DNA of 64,000 nt from Streptomyces sp. NBC_00094 (GCF_026343125.1 NZ_JAPEMB010000001.1:5399501-5463500), one strand, 5' to 3'. Positions 32,185-40,898 are shown, counted from the stretch's first letter. Notes: generated by a model not told the origin, from the sequence alone. Made by a program: numbers and translations.

Positions 32185-32211
32185 GAGTGAAAGGACTTTG
32201 GGCCCTTCCAC

Positions 32212-33180
32212 TCACACAATCACACGCAGTGCACGACGTACGCCTGTGAACGTCACGCTCGTACGCAGTCCGAGGTGGTCTCCGTCCATCTGGAGGGGGA
32301 GGGGAACCTTGGAATGCAAGGTGAAGTCGGTCAGGTCGTGCAGAGTTACGGCGTGCTTGCCGCGGGGCCCTCGCTCCGGCGTGGAAGTGAGCAGCTGAGT
32401 GGCGTATCGGGCCACCGCCGGGGTGGAGAGACGGCTCAGTCCGAGCACGTCGAGAGCGGTCTCGAAGGACGCCTCCGGGGACGCGTACACCGGACGATTG
32501 CCCAGGTAGGTCCAGGGGGAGGTGTTGCAGATTATGGAGAGGACGAGGTCCTCGACCGGCTCGGCGCCGGGGCGTTGCAGGGTGATCGTGCCGTGCCGCC
32601 GGTTCGGTTCCTCCAGGAACTGTCGGAACACCTGGCGCAGATAGAGGGCGTGCGTGGATCTCTTTCCGCGCTCCCTCTGCTGTTCGACTCGGCCGATGAC
32701 GCTCGCGTCGAATCCGAGGCCGGCGCAGAAGGTGAACCAGCGTGACGGCACCGCTTCGTCCTCGGTGCCCGGCGTTCCCGCCGCGAGCCCGAGGCTCACT
32801 GTGCGTGCCCGCCGCTCACGGAGCGCGTCGAGCAGGGCGCCGGTCGCCTCCACGGCGTCGTTCGGCAGTCCGAGCGCGCGGGCGAAGACGTTGGTCGAAC
32901 CGCCGGGCACGACCGCGAGCCCCGGAAGCCGGTCCGGATCGGGGCCGCCGTGCAGCAGTCCGTTGACGACCTCGTTGACCGTGCCGTCGCCGCCGAGGGC
33001 CACGACGAGGTCGATGTTCCCCGAGTCGGCGGCGCGCCGCCCCAGGTCACGTGCGTGCCCGCGGTACTCGGTGGTGACCGCCTCCAGCTTCATCTCGCTC
33101 GCCAGCGCGTGGATGAGCACGTCACGGGTGCGGGCACTGGTGGTGGTGGCTGCCGGATTGACCACGAGAAGTGCGCGCAT
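32212..33180 (-). CDS. Diacylglycerol/lipid kinase (DagK family)
   Basis: A 322-residue kinase of the DAGK catalytic fold. The nucleotide-binding glycine motif GGDGTVNEVVNGL (about 63-75) and GGSTNVFARALG (about 93-104) are intact. The C-terminal half (GLGFDASVIGRVE, ICNTSPWTYLGNRPVYASP) fits bacterial DgkB/YegS-type lipid kinases that phosphorylate diacylglycerol or related lipids at the membrane. The exact lipid is not predictable. A TACGCT -10 box ends 7 nt before the ATG, so it is probably leaderless. A hairpin (32185-32213) overlaps its stop codon. Confidence 0.88.
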   Translation of the reverse strand: MRALLVVNPAATTTSARTRDVLIHALASEMKLEAVTTEYRGHARDLGRRAADSGNIDLVVALGGDGTVNEVVNGLLHGGPDPDRLPGLAVVPGGSTNVFARALGLPNDAVEATGALLDALRERRARTVSLGLAAGTPGTEDEAVPSRWFTFCAGLGFDASVIGRVEQQRERGKRSTHALYLRQVFRQFLEEPNRRHGTITLQRPGAEPVEDLVLSIICNTSPWTYLGNRPVYASPEASFETALDVLGLSRLSTPAVARYATQLLTSTPERGPRGKHAVTLHDLTDFTLHSKVPLPLQMDGDHLGLRTSVTFTGVRRALRVIV

Positions 33181-33323
33181 GAGCGCCAGCGTACCTACCC
33201 GGCGGTACCGATCCCAGCCCAGGCCACGGACCGGACACTCCCGCCGGGGCCTCCGGGCGGGCGCCCGGTTCGGTCCACCCCGGCCTGTCCGGCCCGGTCG
33301 GCGCCCCGGCTACCCTGCCCTTT

Positions 33324-33746
33324 ATGAGCAGCAGTACGGAGCAGACCTCCCGCCCCACCCGCCTCGCCGCCGCGGCGGCCGTGGCCGGCATCGAGGCCCT
33401 CGGGCTCGTCGCCGGCGGCGTGTACATGCTGGTGAACTCGCTCACGGGCGAGACCGGCGACCTCACCGGCGCCCTGACCGGCGCGGTGACGCTCGTCGCC
33501 CTCGGTCTGATCCCGCTCGCCGCCGCCCGCGGCCTGTGGCTGCGGCGCGCCTGGAGCCGCGGCCCGGCCGTCATCACCCAGATCCTGGCGCTGCCGGTGG
33601 CCTGGCAGATGCTGCAGGCGAACAGCGCGATGATCCCGGCCGGCATCGCCCTCGGCGTCCTCGCCGTCTCCGGGCTCGTCCTCCTGGTGAACCCGGCCAC
33701 GACCGAGGCGCTCGGCATCCGGCGCCCCGGCCAGGACACTCCGTAG
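33324..33746 (+). CDS. Small integral membrane protein, unknown function
   Basis: The 140-residue protein has four hydrophobic helices (about 12-38, 48-68, 80-98 and 105-125) connected by short loops, with an ETGDLTGALTG segment between the first two. I recognise no functional motif; a similar protein sits beside sigH in other streptomycetes. The start ATG 33324 follows a TACCCT -10 box by 7 nt, so the message is probably leaderless. It is divergent from the lipid kinase and convergent with sigH, ending 10 bp from the sigH stop. Confidence 0.7.
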   Translation: MSSSTEQTSRPTRLAAAAAVAGIEALGLVAGGVYMLVNSLTGETGDLTGALTGAVTLVALGLIPLAAARGLWLRRAWSRGPAVITQILALPVAWQMLQANSAMIPAGIALGVLAVSGLVLLVNPATTEALGIRRPGQDTP

Positions 33747-33756
33747 GGCCTCGGCC

Positions 33757-34854
33757 CTACTCCTCCACCAGAAGTTTCTCCCGAAGCGACGCCAGGGTCC
33801 GAGCCAGCAGCCGAGAAACGTGCATCTGCGAGATGCCGACCTCCTGCGCGATCTGCGACTGCGTCATGTTCCCGAAGAAACGCAGCAGCAGGATCCGCTT
33901 CTCGCGGGGCGGCAGGTCCTCCAGGAGCGGCTTGAGGGACTCGCGGTACTCGACCCCCTCCAGGGCCTCGTCCTCCGCGCCCAGCGTGTCCGCCACGGCC
34001 GGCGACTCGTCGTCCGTGTCCGGGACGTCCAGGGAGAGCGTCGAGTAGGCGTTCGCCGACTCCAGACCCTCCAGGACCTCCTCCTCCGAGATCCCGAGCC
34101 GCTCTGCCAGCTCGTGCACGGTCGGGGAGCGGCCGTGCTGCTGGGAGAGCTCCGCCGTCGCCGTGGTCAGCGAGAGCCGCAGCTCCTGGAGGCGGCGCGG
34201 CACGCGGACCGCCCACCCCTTGTCGCGGAAGTGGCGCTTGATCTCGCCGACGACCGTCGGGGTCGCGTACGTCGAGAACTCGACCCCGCGCTCCGGGTCG
34301 AACCGGTCCACCGACTTGATGAGACCGATCGTCGCGACCTGCGTCAGGTCGTCCAGCGGCTCGCCGCGGTTGCGGAAGCGCCGGGCCAGGTGCTCCACCA
34401 GCGGCAGGTGCATCCGGACCAGCCGGTTGCGCAGCTCCGCCTTCTCCGCGGAGCCTTCCGGCAGCTCGCGCAGTTCCACGAAGAGGGCGCGGGCGCCGCT
34501 CCGGTCGTTCGGGGCCGGGACGTGGGCTTCCGGGGCGTCGTCGGCTTCGTCGCCCTGGTCGGTCTCCGCCGCGGCCTCGACCGCGTCGGCCGCGTCGGCC
34601 GCCTTGGTCTCCTCGGAGATCCCGGTGACCTCGTTGGCTTCAGCGGCCTCAGCGGCCTCAGCTGCCTCAGTGACCCCGGGAGTCTCGGTGCCCCCGGCTG
34701 CCTCGGCGGTCTCGGGGCCCTCCGAGGCGCCGCGTGTCCCGGGAACCGCGTGGTGCTGCTCGTGCTCGCTCATCTGGTCCGCCTGCTCCGTAGCGACCTC
34801 ATGCGGCCGCGCCTGCTGCTCAGGGATGCCGGCCGTCGCGTCCCCGCTCCTCAC
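33757..34854 (-). CDS. sigH: Stress/development sigma factor SigH (SigB/SigF family)
   Basis: A group 3 sigma factor. The last ~250 residues contain region 2 (LVEHLARRFRNRGEPLDDLTQVATIGLIKSVDRFDPERGVEFSTYA split across motifs), region 3 (GRSPTVHELAERLGISEEEVLEGLE) and region 4 (RILLLRFFGNMTQSQIAQEVGISQMHVSRLLAR). About 115 residues precede region 2, low in complexity and rich in Ala/Glu/Thr. Several in-frame starts exist, the longest GTG 34854, another ATG 34773. In S. coelicolor multiple SigH forms are made by alternative starts and proteolysis. The GTG overlaps the rshA stop (GTGA). Confidence 0.93.
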   Translation of the reverse strand: MRSGDATAGIPEQQARPHEVATEQADQMSEHEQHHAVPGTRGASEGPETAEAAGGTETPGVTEAAEAAEAAEANEVTGISEETKAADAADAVEAAAETDQGDEADDAPEAHVPAPNDRSGARALFVELRELPEGSAEKAELRNRLVRMHLPLVEHLARRFRNRGEPLDDLTQVATIGLIKSVDRFDPERGVEFSTYATPTVVGEIKRHFRDKGWAVRVPRRLQELRLSLTTATAELSQQHGRSPTVHELAERLGISEEEVLEGLESANAYSTLSLDVPDTDDESPAVADTLGAEDEALEGVEYRESLKPLLEDLPPREKRILLLRFFGNMTQSQIAQEVGISQMHVSRLLARTLASLREKLLVEE

Positions 34855-35264
34855 GCCGGGCCTGGCCCCGCGCCGCGCTGTTTGTACAGGCTGATCGAGA
34901 CCGTACGGTCATCGGCCACCGACGACTCCACCTTCCCGGCCAGTGCCGACAGCACCGTCCAGGCGAAGGTGTCCCGCTCCGGCGCCCGGCCGTCGGTCGT
35001 TGGAGCGGAGACCGTCACGTCCAGCGAGTCGTCGACCAGCCGGAAGACACAGCTGAGGACGGATCCCGGCACGGCCTGCTGGAGCAGGATGGCGCAGGCC
35101 TCGTCGACCGCGATCCGCAAGTCCTCGATCTCGTCGAGGGTGAAGTCCAAGCGCGCCGCGAGGCCGGCCGTGGCCGTACGCAGCACGGACAGATAGGCAC
35201 CCGCAGCGGGCAGCCGGACTTCCACGAAGTCCTGGGTCCCGGGCTCGCCTGTGATCTGGGACAC
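34851..35264 (-). CDS. rshA: Anti-sigma factor of SigH (RsbW-like)
   Basis: A 137-residue GHKL-ATPase-fold anti-sigma factor, known as RshA/UshX/PrsH in S. coelicolor. The helix DLRIAVDEACAILLQQAV is the N-box region, but it lacks the canonical Asn and His. Kinase activity toward an anti-anti-sigma factor is therefore uncertain from sequence, although SigH binding is expected. I chose GTG 35264, since GGAGG lies 5 nt upstream; in-frame starts at 35270 and 35276 are possible. It is translationally coupled to sigH. Confidence 0.88.
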   Translation of the reverse strand: MSQITGEPGTQDFVEVRLPAAGAYLSVLRTATAGLAARLDFTLDEIEDLRIAVDEACAILLQQAVPGSVLSCVFRLVDDSLDVTVSAPTTDGRAPERDTFAWTVLSALAGKVESSVADDRTVSISLYKQRGAGPGPA

Positions 35265-35606
35265 CCTCACCTCCAAGGTGGCACAAGCTCATTCGGGGTC
35301 CGGGGGGAGAGGCCCCGAACCGGGCGGTACGCAGGGGGCTGCGCAGTCCGCCGTGACGCTATCGCGATCCGTCCCGCCGTGTCGCCGCGAGCCCCCAGGG
35401 CCCCCGTCCACCGCTCGTCACCCATGGTAGGCCCACGGGTGCGGACGGTGGGTAGAGGTCTGCGGGGGCCGGAATCGCGCGACCGGCGGAGGGGTGACGT
35501 ACCCAACCGTGAGCCGGTCGAACCGTCGGACGTACAGATGGACGGACAGGCTGTGCGGAAGGGCCGACCGAACGGAAGGGGGCGACCGTACGGAAGGGCC
35601 CGGCCG
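35265..35606. other. Intergenic region with short tandem repeats
   Basis: About 340 bp upstream of rshA-sigH and downstream of the UBP zinc-finger gene. Reading toward rshA there is a -10-like GATAGC near 35366 but no clear -35 and no obvious SigH-type promoter. Next to the zinc-finger stop are three 16-18-bp units starting CGGAAGGG (35556-35572, 35573-35590, 35591-35606). No gene is visible. Confidence 0.5.
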
Positions 35607-35867
35607 TCAGACGATCGAGGCGTCCACGAAGCACCAGCGCCAGGCCTCGCCCGGCTCGAAGGTGCGCATCACCGGGTGCCCGGTCGAGGAGAAGTGCCCC
35701 GTCGCGTGCTGCCCCGCCGACGAGTCGCAGCAGCCGACGTGCCCGCAGCTCAGGCAGAGCCGCAGCTGGACCGGATGCGTCCCGTCCGCCAGGCACTCCG
35801 GGCAGGTGACGGCCAGCGGCGCCGGTTCGGGGCGCGGCATTTCGGCAACGTGTGGGCACTCGCTCAT
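35607..35867 (-). CDS. UBP-type zinc-finger protein
   Basis: An 86-residue stand-alone ZnF-UBP domain. Zinc ligands are visible in SECPHV, TCPECLADG, LCLSCGHVGCCDSS and GQHATGHFSSTGHPVM, the Cys/His series that in eukaryotes binds the C-terminus of ubiquitin. In bacteria the ligand is unknown. The terminal EPGEAWRWCFVD is family-typical. A TAACCT -10 box ends 7 nt before the ATG, suggesting a leaderless transcript. It is divergent from the antiporter gene, with only 39 bp between. Confidence 0.85.
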   Translation of the reverse strand: MSECPHVAEMPRPEPAPLAVTCPECLADGTHPVQLRLCLSCGHVGCCDSSAGQHATGHFSSTGHPVMRTFEPGEAWRWCFVDASIV

Positions 35868-35906
35868 GATGGCCAGGTTACGTTGCGCCACGAGACGGGG
35901 ACGGGC

Positions 35907-37505
35907 ATGGACGCACTGCAGCTGGTGGCACTGGTGGCGGCGAGCGCCGCGATCGCGGGGCTCGCCCGAAGGACCCCGGTGCCGGCCCCGCTGCTCCTGG
36001 TCGCCGCCGGACTCGCCGCCTCGTACGTCCCCGGCGTACCGGACTACACGCTCGACCCGCACATCGTGCTGCCGCTGATCCTGCCCCCGCTCCTCTACAC
36101 GGCCGCCGTCGACTCCTCCTACCTCGACCTGCGGGCCAACATCCGGCCCGTCGCACTGCTCTCCGTCGGCTACGTCCTCTTCGCCACCGTGGCCGTGGGC
36201 TGGCTCGCGTACGTGATCGTCCCCGACCTGCCGCTCACCGCCGCCCTCGTGCTCGGCGCCGTGGTGGCCCCACCGGACGCGGTCGCCGCCACCGCCATCG
36301 CCCGCAAGCTCGGCCTGCCGAACCGGATCACCACGATCCTCCAGGGCGAGTCCCTCGTGAACGACGCCACCGCCATCACCGCGTACAAGGTCGCCCTCGC
36401 GGCGGCCGTCGGCGAGGGCATCAGCTGGGCCGGCGGCATCGGGGAGTTCGCCCTCGCGGCCCTCGGCGGGATCGGGGTCGGCCTGATCCTCATGGTCCCC
36501 ATCCACTGGCTCCGCCGCAGCCTCGGTGACTCCCTCCTCCAGAACACCCTCTCCCTCCTCATCCCCTTCGTCGCCTACGCGGCCGCCGAGGAGGTCCACG
36601 CCTCCGGCGTCCTCGCCGTCGTCGTGGTCGGCCTCTTCCTCGGCCATCGCGCCTGGCAGGTCGACTTCGCGACCCGGCTCCAGGAGGAGGCCGTCTGGAA
36701 GATGGTCGCCTTCGTCCTGGAGTCCGCCGTCTTCGCCCTGATCGGCCTCCAGCTGCCGTACGTCGTCCAGGGCCTCGGCCAGTACGGCATCGGTGAGGCG
36801 GTCTGGTACGCGGTCGGGGTCTTCGTGGCCGTGGTCGTCGTCCGGTTCGTCTGGGTCTACCCGGCGACGTTCCTGCCCCGCTGGCTCTCCACACGCGTGC
36901 GGGAGCGCGAGCCGGGGGTGGACTGGAAGGCGCCGCTCGTCGTCGGCTGGGCCGGTATGCGCGGAGTGGTCTCCCTCGCCATCGCCTTCTCCATCCCCGT
37001 CGTCACGGACGGTGTGGAGTTCCCCGCCCGCAACCTCGTCCTCTTCCTCACCTTCACCACCGTCATCGGCACGCTGGTGGTGCAGGGCCTCACCCTGCCC
37101 CCGCTCATCCGGGTCCTGAAGCTCCCCCGTCGCGACCGGTACGCCGAGACCCTCGCCGAGGCGCAGGCCCAGAGCGAGGCCTCCCGGGCCGCCGAGGAAC
37201 GCCTCGACGCACTCCTCGCGGACGAGCGCAACGCCCTACCGCAGCCCCTCGCCGACCGGCTGCGCACGGTCCTGGAGCGGCGCCGGAACTCCGTGTGGGA
37301 GCGGCTCGGGGCGGTCAACGAGGCCACCGGGGAGACCGCGGACGACACCTACCGGCGGCTCTCCCGCGAGATGATCGAAGCCGAGCGCGAGGTCTTCGTG
37401 CGGCTGCGTGACGCCCGCCGGATCGACGACGAGATGATGCGAACGCTGCTCCGCCGCCTCGACCTGGAGGAGGCCGCCGCGTACCGCGAGGAGGCGGCGG
37501 ACTAA
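35907..37505 (+). CDS. Cation/proton antiporter, CPA1 (NhaP) family
   Basis: A 532-residue membrane antiporter. About twelve hydrophobic helices span residues 1-420, with the ion-translocation segment VVAPPDAVAATAIARKLGLPNR and LQGESLVNDATAI, the ND pair of CPA1 exchangers, and WAGMRGVVSLAIAFSIP. A ~110-residue cytoplasmic tail (EAQAQSEASRAAEERLDAL through the C-terminus) is charged and likely helical, a possible regulatory domain. It exchanges Na+ or K+ for H+. Adjacency to sigH, a salt- and stress-responsive sigma factor, is suggestive but not proof of co-regulation. Confidence 0.9.
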   Translation: MDALQLVALVAASAAIAGLARRTPVPAPLLLVAAGLAASYVPGVPDYTLDPHIVLPLILPPLLYTAAVDSSYLDLRANIRPVALLSVGYVLFATVAVGWLAYVIVPDLPLTAALVLGAVVAPPDAVAATAIARKLGLPNRITTILQGESLVNDATAITAYKVALAAAVGEGISWAGGIGEFALAALGGIGVGLILMVPIHWLRRSLGDSLLQNTLSLLIPFVAYAAAEEVHASGVLAVVVVGLFLGHRAWQVDFATRLQEEAVWKMVAFVLESAVFALIGLQLPYVVQGLGQYGIGEAVWYAVGVFVAVVVVRFVWVYPATFLPRWLSTRVREREPGVDWKAPLVVGWAGMRGVVSLAIAFSIPVVTDGVEFPARNLVLFLTFTTVIGTLVVQGLTLPPLIRVLKLPRRDRYAETLAEAQAQSEASRAAEERLDALLADERNALPQPLADRLRTVLERRRNSVWERLGAVNEATGETADDTYRRLSREMIEAEREVFVRLRDARRIDDEMMRTLLRRLDLEEAAAYREEAAD

Positions 37506-37569
37506 GGGGTGTCTTGTCGATCAGGCCGGATCACGGTCGGGGTCGCGGCGTCGATCCGTCGGACAGGAC

Positions 37570-38478
37570 CTATTCCGGCGGCTCCGGGGCGCCCGTCACC
37601 ACCGCCGCGAGCCGGGTGCCCGCCGGGAACGCGCCCTCCTCCGCGAGGGTGACGAGTCCGTAGAGCATTTTGGCGACATACAGCCGCTCGATGGCGAGTC
37701 CATGCCGCGCCTCGAAGTCCTGTGCGAACGTCTCCAGAGCCGGGCCCGTACGGGCGTAACCGCCGCAGTGGAAGCGCTCGTCGAGGGCCCAGTCGCCGCG
37801 CGGCCCGCCGAACGCCGCCTCCTGGAGCGCGCGGACCTCCCCGCCCAGGAAGCCGCCCTTGAGGACCGGGACGCCCAGCGCCCGCTGTCCCGGGGCGAGG
37901 CCGGCCGCGAGGCCCGCGAGGGTGCCGCCCGTGCCGCAGGCGACGGCCACCACGTCCGCCGCCCCGGCGAGCTCGCGGCCGAGCTCCACGCAGCCGTGCA
38001 CGGCGAGCGCGTTGCTGCCGCCCTCCGGGACCACGTACGTGCCCTCGGGGGCCCGGGCCAGGAGCACGGCCAGCGTGCCGGGGTCGCTCTTCGCGCGGTA
38101 CGTGGCCCGGTCCACGAACTCCAGCCGCATCCCGTCCGCCGCGCACCGCGCGAGCGAGGGGTTGAGCGGGCGTCCGGCCAGCTCGTCACCGCGGACGATT
38201 CCGATCGTCGGGAAGCCGAGGAGCCGGCCGGCGGCGGCCGTCGCGCGCAGGTGGTTCGAGTAGGCGCCGCCGAAGGTGAGCACGGGCCGGCCGTCCGCCG
38301 CCCGCAGGTTGAGCCCGAGCTTCCGCCACTTGTTGCCCGGCAGGTCGGGATGGATGAGGTCGTCGCGCTTGAGGAGCAGCGTGAGACCGCGCCGGGCGAA
38401 GCGCTCGTCCTCCACCGGCTCCAGGGGCGAGGGGAGCCGGGGCCGCAGACGGGAGAGGGCGAGGTCGAACGCGTTCAC
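37570..38478 (-). CDS. PLP-dependent ACC deaminase/D-cysteine desulfhydrase family enzyme
   Basis: A 302-residue fold-type II PLP enzyme. The PLP-lysine motif is PGNKWRKLGLNL (about 48-59), followed by the substrate-binding TFGGAYSNHLRATAAA with the Ser-Asn-His triad. The phosphate-binding loop is VACGTGGTLAGLAAG. These features define the 1-aminocyclopropane-1-carboxylate deaminase/D-cysteine desulfhydrase family. The Ser-Asn-His triad is shared by both, and I cannot decide the substrate. Start is GTG 38478. It follows the amidase gene by 48 bp on the same strand. Confidence 0.85.
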   Translation of the reverse strand: MNAFDLALSRLRPRLPSPLEPVEDERFARRGLTLLLKRDDLIHPDLPGNKWRKLGLNLRAADGRPVLTFGGAYSNHLRATAAAGRLLGFPTIGIVRGDELAGRPLNPSLARCAADGMRLEFVDRATYRAKSDPGTLAVLLARAPEGTYVVPEGGSNALAVHGCVELGRELAGAADVVAVACGTGGTLAGLAAGLAPGQRALGVPVLKGGFLGGEVRALQEAAFGGPRGDWALDERFHCGGYARTGPALETFAQDFEARHGLAIERLYVAKMLYGLVTLAEEGAFPAGTRLAAVVTGAPEPPE

Positions 38479-38526
38479 CCGGCCATTGTCCCGGCCGCAC
38501 TCGGCGCCGCCGTCCCGCGTCGCCGC

Positions 38527-39117
38527 TCAGCGCAGCCGGTCGGCCACGCGTTCCCGCATCGAGGCCATCGTGAAGCCGCGCGGGTCCACCTTCCCCGGCT
38601 GCCATTCCAGGTGCCCGATGACCGAGCGCTGGGTCCAGCCGTGCACCCGGCACACCGCGGCCGCCGCCCTCGCGATGGCGTCCAGCTGGACCTTCGGCCA
38701 CGGGTCCTCGCCGTCCCCGAGGTTCTCGCACTCGAAGCCGTAGAAGTGCCGGTTGCCGTCCGTCCTGGCCTCGTCGTCCGTCGGCAGGCGCTGCTCGGCG
38801 ACGACCGCCCGGAGCACCTCGTCGTCGCCGAGGCCCGCGTGGTTGGCGCGGCCGTAGCCGACGAGGTGGACCGTCCCGTCCTTGGCGATGACACCGTGGC
38901 AGAGCGGCCCCGGCAGGGCCTCGTAGCCGTCCCTGCAGATCCGGACGGTGCTCGCGGTGCCCCGGGTCACGGTGTGGTGGATCATCACGCCGTGCACCGG
39001 GCCCCACGGGCCCTTGTGGTTGCGGTTGTGGGTGGACCAGTCGCCGACCTGGACGACCGCGAGGCCCTCGTCGCGCAGCGCGTCGAGGAACCTGCTCGCG
39101 GACATGGGTGAGGCCAT
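38527..39117 (-). CDS. N-acetylmuramoyl-L-alanine amidase (PGRP/Amidase_2)
   Basis: A 196-residue type 2 amidase domain that cleaves the lactyl-amide bond between MurNAc and the stem peptide. Zinc ligands are expected at MIHHTVT (first His), VIGHLEWQPGKVDP (second His and the Asp/Cys position) and the tyrosine/histidine of NRHFYGFECEN. No signal peptide or cell-wall-binding repeat is seen, so export is unclear; it may recycle cytoplasmic muropeptides or be released by lysis. The 254 bp upstream contain no obvious gene. Confidence 0.85.
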   Translation of the reverse strand: MASPMSASRFLDALRDEGLAVVQVGDWSTHNRNHKGPWGPVHGVMIHHTVTRGTASTVRICRDGYEALPGPLCHGVIAKDGTVHLVGYGRANHAGLGDDEVLRAVVAEQRLPTDDEARTDGNRHFYGFECENLGDGEDPWPKVQLDAIARAAAAVCRVHGWTQRSVIGHLEWQPGKVDPRGFTMASMRERVADRLR

Positions 39118-39371
39118 GACCGACTCCCTTCAGAGGACGGAGTGAGGTTCCGGAGTACCGGAGTCCGCAACTCCGCCGCCATCCGTTCGGACCGTGTGCG
39201 AGCCGATCCGGACACCGCCGTGTGGGGTCCGTGGTGCTCCGCTGTTCGGGGGGAAATCACGTGACATGCCCCGAAGATCGTCGAACAGTCCCACCCGATT
39301 GTGTAATGGCGCCGACACGCTCCGTGCTGAAAGGCTTCGTCTCGCAACTCAGTCATACGAGAGGGAGTTCC

Positions 39372-40784
39372 ATGTCCGTTGGTTCGGTTGGCGACGAGGT
39401 CCGTGTGGACCAGGCACCGCAGCAGAGTCTCGGTACCGCCGCCGCGCGGAACCTCGCCACGACCACCAAGTCCGCCCCGCAGATGCAGGAGATCACCTCA
39501 CGGTGGCTGCTGCGCATGATGCCGTGGGTGCAGGTGCAGGGCGGTACGTACCGGGTGAACCGCAGGCTCAGCTACTCCGTGGGTGACGGGCGGGTCACCT
39601 TCGTCCAGACGGGGCAGCGTGTCGCGGTCATCCCCGCGGAGCTCGGCGAGCTCCCCGCCCTCCGTGGGTACGAGGACGAGGACGCCCTGACCGAGCTCGC
39701 GTCCCGCTGCACGCAGCGGGAGTACGCGGCGGGCGAGATCATCGCGACCACCGGCGCCGCCGCCGACCGCGTGTACCTCCTCGCGCACGGCAGGATCGAG
39801 CAGATCGGCGAGGGGCCGTACGGGGACGAGGCCGTCCTCGGTGTCCTCGCCGACGGCGCCTACCTCGGCGAGTCCGCGCTGATCCGCGACGACGCCGTCT
39901 GGGAGTGGACCGCCCGCGCCGCCACCGCCTGTACCGTCCTGGAGCTCACGCGGGACGACGTACGGAACCTCGCGGACCGGGCCGGCTCGCTCGCCGCCCA
40001 CCTCGCGGGTGTGGCCGCACTGCCCGATCAGCGCACCAACACCTACGGCGAGGCCGCGATCGACCTCTCCGCCGGCCACGTCGGCGAGGCGATCGTCCCG
40101 CACACCTACGTCGACTACGACGCCTCGCCCCGCGAGTACGAGCTCAGCGTCGCCCAGACCGTGCTGAAGGTGCACAGCCGCGTCGCCGACCTCTACAACC
40201 AGCCGATGAACCAGACCGAGCAGCAGTTGCGGCTCACGGTCGAGGCGCTCCGCGAGCGCCAGGAACACGAGCTCATCAACAACAAGGAGTTCGGCCTCCT
40301 CTCCAACTGCGACTACGGCCAGCGGATCCAGCCCCACGACGGAGCCCCCAGCCCGGACGACATGGACGAGCTGCTCTCCCGCCGCCGGGGCTCGAAGCTC
40401 TTCCTCGCCCACCCGCGCGCCATCGCCGCCTTCGGCCGCGAGTGCAACAAGCGGGGACTCGTGCCCGAGTCGATCGATGTCAACGGCAACCGCATCCCGA
40501 CCTGGCGCGGTGTGCCGATCTTCCCGTGCAACAAGATCCCGGTCTCGGACGCCCGGACCACCTCGATCATCTGCATGCGTACCGGCGAGGCCGACCAGGG
40601 CGTGATCGGTCTGCACCAGACCGGCCTCCCCGACGAGATCGAGCCGAGCCTCTCGGTCCGCTTCATGGGCATCGACGAGCAGGCGATCATCTCCTACCTG
40701 GTCACGGCCTACTACTCGGCGGCCATCCTCGTCCCGGACGCGCTCGGCGTCCTGGAGAACGTCGAGGTCAGCCGCTGGCGCTGA
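39372..40784 (+). CDS. Family 2B encapsulin shell protein with cyclic-nucleotide-binding insertion (EshA-like)
   Basis: A 470-residue HK97-fold shell protein. An N-terminal arm (about 1-60) leads into the shell fold. A cNMP-binding domain is inserted at about 110-215 (REYAAGEIIATTGAAADRVYLLAHGRI, then GAYLGESALI). The shell fold then resumes (PHTYVDYDASPREYELSVAQTVLKVHSRVADLY through the P-domain, ending VLENVEVSRWR). The family includes EshA of S. griseus and forms protein nanocompartments. Start ATG 39372. The next gene encodes a polyprenyl diphosphate synthase, the cargo type associated with Family 2B systems. Cyclic-nucleotide binding is inferred; key phosphate-binding Glu (GES) is present. 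Confidence 0.88.
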   Translation: MSVGSVGDEVRVDQAPQQSLGTAAARNLATTTKSAPQMQEITSRWLLRMMPWVQVQGGTYRVNRRLSYSVGDGRVTFVQTGQRVAVIPAELGELPALRGYEDEDALTELASRCTQREYAAGEIIATTGAAADRVYLLAHGRIEQIGEGPYGDEAVLGVLADGAYLGESALIRDDAVWEWTARAATACTVLELTRDDVRNLADRAGSLAAHLAGVAALPDQRTNTYGEAAIDLSAGHVGEAIVPHTYVDYDASPREYELSVAQTVLKVHSRVADLYNQPMNQTEQQLRLTVEALRERQEHELINNKEFGLLSNCDYGQRIQPHDGAPSPDDMDELLSRRRGSKLFLAHPRAIAAFGRECNKRGLVPESIDVNGNRIPTWRGVPIFPCNKIPVSDARTTSIICMRTGEADQGVIGLHQTGLPDEIEPSLSVRFMGIDEQAIISYLVTAYYSAAILVPDALGVLENVEVSRWR

Positions 40785-40792
40785 GCCGGTGA

Positions 40793-40830
40793 CGCCCGGG
40801 GGCGGGGACCGAACCGCCCGCCCCCGGGCG
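40793..40830 (+). terminator. Hairpin between encapsulin and prenyl synthase
   Basis: A perfect 13-bp stem CGCCCGGGGGCGG / CCGCCCCCGGGCG (40793-40805, 40818-40830) starts 9 bp after the encapsulin stop. It probably attenuates expression of the downstream gene, consistent with the need for many shell subunits per cargo. Confidence 0.75.
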
Positions 40831-40855
40831 CTTCCCGACGCTCGCGCCGCGACGC

Positions 40856-40881
40856 ATCGCCGCGAAGGATCGCCGCGAAGG
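40856..40881 (+). repeat. 13-bp tandem repeat carrying duplicated ribosome-binding sequence
   Basis: ATCGCCGCGAAGG occurs twice in perfect tandem (40856-40868, 40869-40881), each copy ending in the Shine-Dalgarno-like GAAGG, directly before the prenyl synthase start region. Confidence 0.8.
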
Positions 40882-40898
40882 ACATGAAGGAAGTGACC

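Noticed and set aside
35379..35906. Long N-terminal extension of the antiporter frame
   Set aside because: It crosses the divergent UBP zinc-finger gene; the membrane protein begins naturally at 35907.
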